From: Turnera subulata
Lineage: Eukaryota; Streptophyta; Magnoliopsida; Malpighiales; Passifloraceae
Direction of reading: 5' to 3'
Assembly: GCA_028386065.3 (NCBI GenBank)
Contig: JAKUCV010006247.1
Span: 1-64,000, forward strand
DNA length: 64,000 nucleotides
Part shown: piece after piece, positions 21,597 to 32,110 of the stretch
Numbering within the stretch: position 1 is the stretch's first letter
Layout of the letters: every line of letters starts with the position of its first letter
Translations under genes and position numbers: made by a program
The notes under the pieces: model-generated
Databases searched by the model: none
Seen by the model: only the letters and a program-made list of their open reading frames with translations
What the model was told of the DNA's origin: nothing

Positions 21597-23151
21597 TGTA
21601 AGTTTCCCTAGGCTATATGACATTCATATCGAAGAGGAGATATACAGCGGAAGACAAGGGAAACAACCAAGAACACATGTGAAGCTAGTAAACCGTATAA
21701 CAAAATTTTGCGTACCTGTAAGATTAGGGTCTTTCACCTAATAGTTGTGTAGAATCAGTAAGAGCAAGAAGAAGCCCTGCTCCTCTACGGTATCCACATG
21801 AACCGTGATGGCTTGGAATCGTCCCACGAAGCAAGCCTCGAGCTCCCCGGACTGAAGTGCTAGCAACAAAATCCGGGGCTATGTGTAAGGTGTGTTTTGG
21901 GCTCTTCCTTTCTTTCACAAAGAAGAAGAGATGGTGGTATTTGTGTGTGGACTGAAAAACAAGCACAAGGCAGGAGAGGAGAGCAGCAAAAACGTTCAGC
22001 CTAAGCCTAGGAAGGAGATGAATGATCTGATCATTCAAAACCAAGTGGAGACACAAGATAGTGCAAGTGATGGCCTACCCCCTTTGGCCCATCACCCACT
22101 AAATCATATCTTAGACAAGATAATGCTACTCCCATCATTCTTTCCAGCACAACACACACAACATTCCACTCATGTCTGATCAATAATTATTGATCCAAAA
22201 CCGGTCCTGGTTCAACCATGGTCCAACCACGGTTCAACCACGGTCCAACCACACCCGGTCCAACCATGGTCCAACCACGGTTCGACCATCTGCTCGAATC
22301 ATCGGTTCTATGTGTGTGACCCTGTAGGCACTTGTAACGTCCGGCAATGATTGTAAAATCTCATTTTACAATCATAAACAAAGAGCGGCGTCTAGCAACA
22401 CATCATTGCTACCCGAACGACAAGATCAGAACTGATTCACTATGCCTCGGAATATGTCATCGTCCCTTCGTCCCATTATCAAGATTAGACCGAGACATGG
22501 AATATCAATCTCGTATATGTCTAATCTATGTTTCTTGATCCTCGAGTTAACTGTATAAAACGGATACCCGTGATATCATCATATCACCTTATCCGAGCAT
22601 GGCCATGCATTTAAAAGTCAACTCTATCAAGAGCCCCTTCTGATAATATACCCGTTATATGGGTTGGACGAATCCCCTCTGGATCATACAAAACCCACTA
22701 CACACTTATCATATACCCAATGATTACCCTTAAGTCCACCCAGTTACGGATGACTAGGAATAATATCAAAGTACATGATTCATATGTTGGATACCTTGAC
22801 GATCTCAGGTCGGAGGACAATCACATCTATAAGAAACGCTATCGACATACATATAACGTTCCATGTAGCGTTCTTATATGGGTCGGTCCAGTCCACAAGT
22901 TCTCCAACTTGTACCCGTATGTAGAATTCATATCACATATGCAATTCTCAACATACGCTAGTCTTAATTTATTATTACAACCCATCCGTAATAATAATCG
23001 ACTAGGGACATTTAAGAATATGAAATATTCTAGGGTTATAAGTATGTGCAAGCGTTTATCTCATAAACGATACTTATTGGAATAACCTTAAGGCGTATAC
23101 ATGACTGCAAATAATCATCCATGATTGGCTTTTGGGCATATTACACTAACA
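21597..23151 (-). mobile_element. Solo LTR (1555 bp), minus orientation
   Basis: On the minus strand the LTR starts TGTTAGTGTAATATGCCC and ends ..ACTTACA. A perfect 5-bp duplication, gagtt, flanks it (21592-21596 and 23152-23156). It is homologous along its length, in opposite orientation, to 38505-40049. A cluster of 'ggtccaaccac' repeats lies at about 22200-22300. No internal region, PBS or PPT adjoins, so it is a solo LTR left by recombination between LTRs. TG..CA ends and a 5-bp duplication define an LTR element; superfamily unproven, probably copia. Confidence 0.9.
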
Positions 23152-23245
23152 GAGTTACCAACTCTAACATCTATCCAAGTGTATTTTATGTTATAATTAA
23201 TGATATTTAACTTTCGACAAAAAAAAAAAGACAAATATTGAGATT

Positions 23246-24414
23246 CTTGTGGGGTCACTACATCGACCCACGTTGCCTCACGCAGCCATTAGTTTTGCCA
23301 AAAGTACCGTCATGGTGTACCGTGTACGTAAAATCGTAAATAAAAGTCTTAGGTGGGAATTGAATAACGGAATTGATTTGACTATACAGGTGAGCGCGTG
23401 CTTCTAAAATTCAAATTATCGTTATTGTCCAAATAGTTTTTTTTTTTCCAATTTTTCGTTTAAAATTTTTGGTATGTGGTAGATAGAGAATAGTTATTTA
23501 AATCCATTCTTCTTCCATAGTTTTTTCGCTTCATACTCTTATTAATTATCGAAAAATGTGAAAAGGACTCCTAAAAAAGAAAAAAATCCAAAAAAAGGAT
23601 TAAATCCACAAAAAATGAGACCAAACTAACAAAATTAAAAAAAAAATAAAACAAAAAGGTTAAATGAAAAAAATTTGATAAGCGCTTAGCCCAAAAGAAA
23701 GTCTTGGCGGCAGTTCCATCTACAATTTTTTTTCAAACAAAAAGAGAGAAAAAAAAAACCCCCAACCAGAGTACTCTGGTGTTTCTTATTGAAAACTAAA
23801 GTATTTCTTCCCCTTATAAGGAAAAAGTGGTAATATCAATCTTTTACAGATTAATCCCCATAAATCTCAATAACTAAGAATTTGAATTTGATACAGTAAT
23901 GAACTGAAAAAATAAATTCGATACTGTTGAGAAACTCAACCAAAGACAATTCATAGTAAGATATGTTGACTCCTGCAAATTGACGAATGGATGCAGGAAA
24001 AATAACATTTCACATCTCACCAAAGGAACATATCACCATCCAAAAATAATAGAGGGTAAAAGAATCCAAAGTAAGCAGATGTTAATGTTTTATATTACCT
24101 TTTTACTGTATTTTCTCTAGTTTGACTGTGGACAACAAACCTCTTGAACCCGCAGCATTACACATACGTAGTTACAAACATAATCACACACCCAAAATTC
24201 TTCATGATATACTTTTTCGTGGAAAGACCCCACCTTTGCTTTGTTTTTGTGGTGCTACCCTTGTGGGCTATAAATATGCGAACCATGCACTTGCTTCTTC
24301 CATTCTTCCGTCGCCATTCCCGCTTTCAAGACAAGTTCTTCCTATCTTAGTTTTACCCACAAAACAGAATCTTGAAAACCAGAGAACAAAGAACCAACAT
24401 TCAAAGACAACACA
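23246..24414 (+). promoter_or_regulatory. Duplicated OPR-like promoter region
   Basis: This is an inverted duplicate of 57444-58530. Shared landmarks are 'cccacgttg.ctcacg', 'aagtaccgtcat', the 'gttgactcctgcaaattgac' block and, near the start codon, the TATA box 'gctataaatatgcgaacc' (about 24265-24280). About 23420-23800 is A-rich and diverges from the other copy. It is no longer attached to a functional gene. Confidence 0.75.
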
Positions 24415-24488
24415 ATGTCTGCTGCTCAAAAGGCCATTGTTCCGCTCATCACCCCTTACAAAATGGGAAAATTCAATCTTTCTCACAG
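24415..24488 (+). pseudogene. OPR-like gene, exon 1 only (truncated inverted duplicate)
   Basis: The 74-nt exon encodes MSAAQKAIVPLITPYKMGKF followed by NLSHR, and ends at CACAG|GT. It has the same length and boundary as exon 1 of the intact gene at 57370-57443, with one K/R difference. Intron sequence follows only to about 24530, where homology stops in a T-run and LINE sequence begins. Exons 2-5 are not found downstream. A spliced product is therefore impossible. Confidence 0.9.
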
Positions 24489-24540
24489 GTAGTTCCTTTC
24501 TTTCATTCTCTTCCTTATATTTGGTTGGTTTTTTTTTTTA

Positions 24541-27500
24541 CCAATTTGATTACATTGGTGGAGAGTCATTGTTAGTGATTACAAATTCTTCACAGTGGCC
24601 ATGACAACTAACGCTAAGACAAACCCAAATGCCATTTTGAGCAAGTCTATGTACTTCACTTTGACCATCCAAAGCAACTCTCACGTCGTCAAACTTGTGG
24701 CGAATTTGATTGATTCGGAGGCATTTGATTAGGTTAGGTCTAGAGCCTCATCATAAGTGTTGTTTTATTACTGCGTCTCTTTCCCATTATGTTTTCTTTC
24801 ATTTCCAGGAACATTAGGGGTATTAATTCCTCTAACATACAATCTCAAGTGCGCAGTCTTGTTGCTCAATCCCGAGCTAATTTTGTCTTCCTTAGCGAAA
24901 CCAAGCTCAGTAAGGTCGACTTGCCATTTTTTCATAAAGTGTGGGGACCTGGGAACATTTGTTTTTGCTCTGTTGATGCAAGGGGTTTATCTGGTGGGAT
25001 CTTGCTGATTTGGGACTGTGACTTCTACACTCTCCATCGGGCTCAATCTTCTGACAATTGGATCGCATTAGAGGGTATTTTTGTGCTATCTGGTCACAGA
25101 GTTACCATATGTGGTGTATACAGTGGCACTCAGATTGACGATCGTATCCAAATGTTTGAGGACCTTAGCTCCCTAAAATCATCGTTCAAGGCTCCTTGGC
25201 TGATTTTGGGAGATTTCAACGAAACTCTACTTGCTTCAGATCGGAAGAGTGGAAGAGTGTATTCTAGAGGGGCTGCTGCCTTCAGAAATTTTCTTGCCAA
25301 TATGAATCTCATCGAGTTTGGCAAGCCGTGTTTATAGAGCCTTTGCTGAAGGCGAATGGTCCATCTTCCTCCCCCCGTCTCTCTCTCAATTCTGATAGCA
25401 AGCCGAGTTCAGACCACTGTCCATTGTTGTTATCTCAGGACGCAGTTGACTGGGAAAGAAACCTTTCAAATTTTTGGCTGCCTGGTGGGATCATCCTGCC
25501 ATCTCTAATTGCATTAAGGATATGTGGGCCAAGGCGGTGCGTGCCCATCCCTATGGGTTCTGTTTGCTGAAGAAATTCGGAGTGTTAAGGTCTAGCTTGG
25601 CTAAGTGGAACCGGGAGGTATTCGGTAGCGTGAACGAAAGTCTCGCTGCCATTCAGAGGGAACTAGACAAGTTTGATAAGGCCGCTGAGGTCCGTGTTCT
25701 GTCGCAGTCCGAACTTGCCAAAATCAACAACCTCAAATCTGATCTTGAGACAAAAACCAAACAACTGGAGGCTATTTGGCGACAAAAGGCGAGAATTAAG
25801 TGGTGCAGACTTGGGGACTGAAATACGAAATTTTTTCATATTTCTGCTTGTATCAGGGGCTGTAAAAACCGGATTAATCACATCAGATCAAATGACATGG
25901 TGCTCTCGGACCCGAGGAGTATCAAAGAGGAATGTATGAATTATTTTGCAAAGTTGTACACCCGTAGCAGCCAATGTTGACCTTCTCTCGGCTCTATCAC
26001 CTTTCAAAGGAATGATCCTAATATCGCATCTGAACTTGAAAAACCATTCTTCATGGAGGAAGTGAAGAATGCTGTTTGGAGCTGTGACAGCTCCAAAGCT
26101 CCAGGACCCGACGGGTTTGGTTTTTCTTTTTACAAGAAATGTTGGAAACTTATTCAATATGATGTGTTTGATATGGTCTGACAATTCTTCACCTCTACCA
26201 GGTTACCCAAGGGTGCTAATTCAAGTTATATCACTCTTATTGCTAAAAAGTCGGGTGCAGACTCCCTCGACGACTTCAGACCTATCACGCTCGTCCACGG
26301 GCTTTATAAAATTGTCTACAAGCTCCTTGCTTTGAGGCTGCAACCTGTCATATCGCCATTGATTGGGAGTCAACAATCGGCTTTCATCAAAGGAAGGAGC
26401 ATCATGGACAACGCATTTGTTGCTAATGAAGTTGTCCACTCCTTGAGAAAGGACAAGCGTGAGGCCGTTGTATGGAAGATCGACTTTCGGAAGGCGTTCG
26501 ACTCTGTAGATTGGAACTTATTGCAGGTTTTGGAGAGCATGGTATTTGGTGCTAAATGGAGAAATTGGATTGAAGAATGTCTTTCTTCCTCTAGAATGGT
26601 GGTCTTGGTAAACGGTTCTCCATCCGAAGTGTTCACCATGGAAAGGGGTCTGAAACAAGGTGATCCCCTTTCCCCATTTTTATTCATTTTGACCGCAGAA
26701 GGTTTGCCACGTATTCTGTCTCGGGATACATCTCTGAATTTGTGCAAAGAAGTTTCTGTTCACGGTGTTCACGTATCCATCCTCCAGTTCACCGATGACA
26801 CATTACTCTTCTCCCCCGCGGACTCCCAATCGCTGCTAAATCTCAAACGGTGCCTCAGGATATTCGAGGCCTTATCGGGCTTAAGTATTAACTTCTTTAA
26901 AAATAGCGTCATCGGGATTGGGATTTCTGCCCATCGAGTCCAGGAGTTTGCCAATATACTCCATAGCCGAGTAGAGCACTTCCCCATCAAATATCTTGGC
27001 TATCCTCTTGGAGCGAACATGAGTAGAGTGGCGGCGTGGAAGCCGGTTTTGGACAAATTTCAATCTAAATTAAAACCTGGAAAGGCAAACATTTATCATT
27101 AATCATTAGGTGGTCGGGTTACCCTCATCCGATCAGTCCTCATTGGGCTGCCTATATATTTCTTGTCCTTGTTTCGCCTTCCGTTGTCCGTAGCGAAAAA
27201 GATGATACAGCTTCAGTGGAACTTTTTCTGGAATGGGCTCAATGATTCTCGCAAGGCTGGTCTTATTGCTTGCAAATTTATTTCTAGGCCAAAGACATCC
27301 GGAGGCATGGGCATTATTGATTTACAAGTGATAAATCAGTGCCTTCTTTACAAGTGGCTTTGGAAATCACAAAATCTGGCAGCCAGGCCTGGAAGCACCT
27401 CAACAAAAATAAGTGTGCGATCACTCTTCAAATCGGAATCCACGCTTCAATATCCCATCGGCTTCACCATTGTGGTGTGATATCATCCAATCTGGTGACA

Positions 27501-28600
27501 ATACCAACCGGTTCGCTGTCTCCTTGTGGTCTTGTTCCAAAATTCAGCTTGGTAATGGTGTGATTGCCCGCTTCTGGGCTGACAATTGGTCCGGGAATGG
27601 CGCCTTGAAGGTGCTGCTCCCACGTCTTTATTCCATTGCTCTGTCCAAGGATTTATCTGTTGCCGAGTGTTTAATGGAGACTGCCTCTCTACCATTTTGG
27701 ACCACCTCTTGGTGGAGACCTTAGCGGGATTGGGAACTTGTTGATTTGGATGCAGTGAGACAACTGACTTCTTCCGTGCATCTCCAAACCTCTCGTATGG
27801 ATTCATGGATTTGGTGTGTCAACCCAAACGGTGAGTATTCTGTTGCCTCAGCCAGAAATTTCATATACACTCACGCAGGTGTTTCGCGAAGTAAGCCCTT
27901 CATTTGGCTTTCTTTAACGTCATTCAAAGTTGAATGTTGGCTTTGGATGGCACTGAATAACGCAATCCCCACTAAGGATGTGTTGTGCCACCGTGGTATC
28001 GTCACTTTGTCTAATTCTATATGTCCTTTATGCAAATGTTGCCTTGACTCCTGAGATCACCTTCTAATCCTATGCCCATTTACCTGGAAGATTTGGGGTA
28101 AGTTATCTAGATGGTGGGGAATCCAACGGTGAGTTCCTGCTACTGTCAATGACTTTCTCATTCAATGGTCATTTGCATCTCCATTTTGCTGTAGCCGCTC
28201 TTCTTGGCTTGCAATTGCCTATGCTACGTTATGGTCTATTTGGTTGGAGAGGAATAGGGGAGTGTTCAATAATGTTGAATATGATCTGAATCCTATCGTT
28301 GATCTTGCAATTGGACACGCCACCTCTTGGATCAAAGCCTTACAACATCGCTTCCCCTTTAGTGCTTCTCATATCATCTCAAATGCTGACACTATCATGC
28401 TGTGGAAAGGCCCTCATCGCAATCTGAGTGCTCTTGCCCCTGTATCTTGATTTTTCTCTTTTTGTCAGTATACTGTGTTGCTGCTCTCTGTTTCAATACC
28501 TATTTGCTACACCTGTGAGAATGTAAGGTGGCTACTGCTGCTTCTAGCAGCTACACTTTTGTACATATTACTTCTTAATAAAGGTATCGTTAGCATAAAA
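24541..28600 (+). mobile_element. L1-type LINE, 5'-truncated
   Basis: It follows the broken OPR intron and ends in an A-run (about 28594-28601). The first ~240 bp may be the tail of ORF1 and the inter-ORF spacer. ORF2 begins at 24789. No clear target duplication was found. Confidence 0.8.
24789..28450 (+). pseudogene. LINE ORF2: endonuclease, reverse transcriptase, zf-RVT
   Basis: The endonuclease starts MFSFISRNIRGINSS and retains LSETK and LGDFNE (24789-25330). Linker and RT follow: 'SQQSAFIKGRSIMDNAF', 'WKIDFRKAFDSVDW', 'GLKQGDPLSPFLFIL', and the catalytic box as FTDDT instead of FADDT (about 26790). After the RT come the 'FPIKYLGYPLG' block, a 'LWKSQN' region and a zf-RVT domain with 'CPLCKCCLDS' (about 28020-28050). 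Several frameshifts and stops (near 25330, 25820, 26180, 27100, 27720, 28050) show it is inactive. Such elements copy their own RNA into nicked DNA. Confidence 0.85.
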
Positions 28601-28603
28601 AAA

Positions 28604-29025
28604 AGGTTGAGGAAGTTAAAAATTTTATAAAATAGATCATTTGTTCCTTCAATCTTATTATGACGCAGATTCTCTTTCTTTCAATGAAATTGACTTTCAG
28701 TCCAAACATTTACTATCTCCTGCTAGATTTACTAACAAGTTAGCGCTCTAGCATCCTTCACTTGATAAAATTATTCAAGCATATCCTTTTCCTTTACTGC
28801 AAAACCACCTGAATATTGGTGTTTTGACCTTCTTTGACAGTAGTTGGTGTTCATTTGCAGCGTTGCAATGTTATTATCAGATTTGGGGGCAGAAGCACCT
28901 CTGTACAGGAAGTAAGTCTAAAGTCTGCTTTTTCCACCGGAGTAAATGGTTTGGTTTCTCTGGTTATATAAAGAGGTTGGCATGACTTCTTATCCTTCTT
29001 CCTTTGTCTTTTTTTTTTCTTTGTT
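28604..29025. other. No recognisable feature
   Basis: A/T-rich sequence between the LINE end and the SEC1-like fragment. It may be intron or flank of that fragment, but nothing can be supported. Confidence 0.4.
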
Positions 29026-29354
29026 TTCAAGGGCCTTTGTTTTCTTTAGTTCAACCCCTGTAGGGGGCGTGGTTAATTCCACCACCAAGGATGCGACTGC
29101 CAACGAGAATGCTTTAGAGGACCTTTACAAGGATGATCGGAATAGTTGCAGAGGTGATGCGTGTTTGGACATAATGGCAGGCTGCATTGTTTCTCTTTTT
29201 GCATCACTAAGGGGTACAATTCATACAATGGCTGTATATGAAAAGTTGCTCTCTTATGTTTGATTTTTTTTTTATGAAGCTTTTTTACACATGAAATGCA
29301 GGAACTTCCCTTTGTTCGCTATCGTGCAGCCAAGTTCTCGGATGCAGTCACAGT
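29026..29354 (+). pseudogene. SEC1/KEULE-like (Sec1/Munc18) gene fragment
   Basis: The frame reads AFVFFSS.PV, then, after a deleted stretch, 'NENALEDLYKDDRNSCRGDA' and 'CLDIMAGCIVSLFASLR', up to a donor-like GT (about 29211). After a ~90-bp intron ending 'gaaatgcag' it continues 'ELPFVRYRAAKFSDAVTV'. This order and these residues resemble the central part of plant SEC1-family proteins such as KEULE, which bind syntaxins in membrane fusion and cytokinesis. A retained intron argues for a genomic fragment rather than a retrocopy. Sequence on the right switches at about 29357 to the tail of AATP copy 2 on the other strand. Confidence 0.65.
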
Positions 29355-29438
29355 GTAGGCACATCTAGAGCAAATGTGATTGCATCTTGTCAAGATTTTG
29401 CTATCATTTTTTTTTTATTCTTGCCCTACTCTTTCTTT

Positions 29439-30548
29439 TTTTTTTTTTAAGAATCAAAGCAAATTTCATTCATTCTCATGAAACGAGTTAGGGAGGGACC
29501 CTAACAAAGTTTACACTTTACAACATGCAAAGCATAGTAGCCACATATCGGCAACAGTATAAGATACAAAACTAAATCCCCAGAATTGGCATAAAAGCTG
29601 TAGATTTGAGGAGGCAGGAGGAGATTTCAGCTTGGTTAATCCGCAGAATCGAAGCCTCATATCAGCACAGATGCCAGCTAAAAGACCTTCAAGAGAGCGA
29701 TTGCAATTAGTAAAGTGCCTTCGGTTCCTCTCCCGCCACAGATGATAAATTCAGGCGTTCCAAGCAACTCACAAGATCATAGCTTGCAGACCCTTCTTTA
29801 GCAAGTGGCATTTAGCCCAACCAAATTCAGTCGGCCCTGTTAACACCACAGAGAAAGAGCAGGCTACACCAAAGGGATGAGGAGAATGAGCATCCAAAAA
29901 ATAAATGATTGCGGTCTTCCATGCTAGATGAGCAAAACAGAAATGAGGTGGTAGTAGTGACCCCTCAGGAAAAGAGCCTACTACGGGTTGCCAACCGATC
30001 CAAGATTACAAGCCAGGTAATAAAGCTATGTCTTGGGATGTGTCCAGCAGACCAAAGTAGCTTGAACCAGTCTCCACTCTAGCTTTTCTTGCACGAAGGT
30101 GTTCCCAAGCACTTTTAACTGAGTAGCAGCCGGAGGGGGATAGAGTCCATTGGGCAATATCAGGGTCATTAGAAGGATAGACAGCTGCAACAGCTTCATC
30201 ACGTAGCTGAGAAAAAAGCGGAATGCGACTATTCGACCAATTCCAAGTCCCATGTGAAATAAGGGGAAACTGTGGCCTGTAAATGAATTTTTGATCCAAA
30301 AAGCTCTCTACGAGTGACCAGGGAGTAAAGAGGGCCTCGGGGGTGCCAATTATCACACCGGCAGTGCGTATTAGTTCTATTTCCAACATAATGGAAGAAA
30401 AGAGAAGAAAAGAAGCTACACATCTTGAGGATTTTCCTATACTCCAGGAACAATCAGTTGGCAAAGGAAGACTCTAGAAATTGCAAGCCTTAAGAATGTA
30501 GGCATATACCCAGGCGACCCATAATGAACCAGCTCTTAGAAGAATGCA
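29439..30548 (-). mobile_element. 5'-truncated LINE inside AATP copy 2
   Basis: The T-run at 29439-29450 is the poly(A) tail of a minus-strand element. An exact 14-bp duplication, cctactctttcttt, flanks it (29425-29438 and 30549-30562). The minus-strand frame at 30464-30006 is a LINE ORF2 C-terminal part, with 'LSPSGCYSVKSAWEHLRARK' as in zf-RVT domains. AATP copy 3 near 43170 gives the empty site. Non-functional. Confidence 0.9.
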
Positions 30549-31186
30549 CCTACTCTTTCTTTGCTAGCTTCATTGCACATTCTTCTTCAACATTATTTTG
30601 TTGTTTTCTCGTTTTTATTGCTTTTTTGCTTGACTGCACTTTCCTAGATTTCCCTCATCTTGCACTCTAAGAACTCGATCAAACCACTCAAGGAAGTGTC
30701 AGGGTAGTTCAATGCCAAGGTAGTTTGAAGCCAACATTTTGAACCCAAGATTGCAATAAGATAAATGGATATGCATATCCATTCGACCTGCCCTCAGTAA
30801 GTGTGTGTCAAGTTTTTCCTTGTGACTGGTAGTGAAAACTATGATCCTTTCATACCCACAGCTTGACCACAAACCGTCAATAAAGTTAAGGAATCCTGAT
30901 AAGGTTACCTGTATTTGATTAGCACACCAAGTAATTAACAATGCATCAATACTCTTCAGATATTGTAAGCTTTATTTCTCAATTCTTATCTACTCCATTT
31001 TCATTGCTTGACATATTACTACAGTATCCAATACAACAGTTTCCAATTAGCACAGTGAAAATTGTAAGCACTTTAGTTTTTATACATACTGACAAGAATA
31101 TTATGATTGTCAAACGGTAAAAAGCTTGGCCTGAGACTAGCGAACTTACCTGGTTGTCTTGATGATGATGACTTTTTTGAATAGGA

Positions 31187-31751
31187 TGTTGGGAAAACTC
31201 AGTTAATTTCTCCACTACAAGAAACAACTAGTGAATTGAACTAATTCGATAATTCTCAGGAAAGATGGCCTAGCCTATCTCCTTAGACAGAATTATCATT
31301 CCAAGATAAATCCCCAGGAAAGACTGGAGGAACAGTGGTTCACTTAAAACCCAGCCTCCTAGACAGGACTCACTTGCACAGTATTATAATTCACAACTTA
31401 CACCCAGCCAACAAAGAGATAAGGCGACTTAGCCGGCCAACAAAGAGATAAGGCGGCTTAGCCGGCCAATGTTGAATACTAAAAAAATAAACAAATGCGG
31501 AAATTAAAGGCGGAATAATAAAGAAAGAACACACTCAAAAATTGACAACGGAGTTCGGCAAATTTTCCCTACGTCTCCGAAGCACTGCTCTTTTAATAGG
31601 AGAAGAGTTAGTACAATTGTTAGGATACAATGTATTCAAATTTTGGGATGATTTCAATGGGATGTGAGGGGTCTTATTTATAGCCTTTTCCAACCCCTCA
31701 CTCCCACTTCTTACAAGATGTGGGATACAAACACACCACACTATTTCAACA
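31187..31751 (-). mobile_element. Solo LTR (565 bp) inside AATP copy 2
   Basis: The ends TGTTGGGAAAA.. and ..TTTCAACA are flanked by a 5-bp duplication, tagga (31182-31186 and 31752-31756). AATP copy 3 shows the empty site (..gaatagga + gtcattgctttagc). On the minus strand a TATA box, 'ctataaataag' (about 31682), and the CA end support minus orientation. A ~30-bp tandem repeat (gccaacaaagagataaggcg) occurs twice near 31408-31467. No internal region is present. Confidence 0.88.
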
Positions 31752-32110
31752 TAGGATTCATTGCTTTAGCATTGGCAATTCTAGCCTACAACTCAATGGA
31801 ACAATCAACTTCTTCCACCATCAGTATGGACTTATTTCCAGTGGAAACCAACAACCATCTTAACTCGGAATTGGTTCTGATCTTAGTCAACTCTAAGTCA
31901 TAGATATCAAAATTGAGATAATTATCCCTGGCAGCAATCAAGCTGGATTTTCCAGTTCCCTAGTGAACCATATAATAAGTACCGTCCTTTCCATGCCTTG
32001 CCTACCTTCTTATAGTAATCTTTGCTTCTCACAAACCTCTCAAGATCCTCCATGATGTTCCTCTTCAGGTCCATACCCATAGACAGCTTAACACAAGCTA
32101 TCAACAGTGA

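Larger units (their letters stand above)
20830..23227 (+). mobile_element. Poly(A)-ended retro-insertion containing a later solo LTR
   Basis: An 18-bp direct repeat, aagacaaatattgagatt, flanks this block exactly (20812-20829 and 23228-23245). The insert ends in an A run at about 23219-23227 adjoining the right repeat. The paralogous site upstream of the intact OPR-like gene (complement of about 58500-58560) reads through 'ttattgagattcttg' without the insert, so it is an empty site. After removing the solo LTR (21597-23151 plus its duplication), about 840 bp of inserted sequence remains. It starts with a CT-rich leader (20860-20905), has an ATG at 20910 and a terminal poly(A). This is the signature of LINE-mediated insertion of an mRNA or of a truncated LINE. 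The source is not recognised. Confidence 0.8.
29357..32110 (-). pseudogene. AATP1/HSR4-like AAA-ATPase pseudogene copy 2
   Basis: From right to left: 32100-31920 encodes the region before and over the P-loop (MDLKRNIMEDLERFV, then a garbled Walker A 'YLLYGSLGNWKIQ'). 31905-31757 covers the Walker B region (with stops), and 31180-30940 is the intron. 30938-30565 is the second exon (VTLSGFLNFIDGLWSSC and on to RAGRMDMHIHLSYC), with a frameshift after 'LSYC'. The C-terminal tail follows, down to 29357. It is cut by a LINE (29439-30548) and a solo LTR (31187-31751). The N-terminal third is absent right of 32110. Dead by several independent lesions. Confidence 0.85.

Noticed and set aside
24600..24740. 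Short plus-strand frame after OPR exon 1 as OPR exon 2
   Set aside because: It shows no similarity to OPR exon 2 ([11 protein letters not shown]..); it is more likely the end of LINE ORF1 or its spacer.
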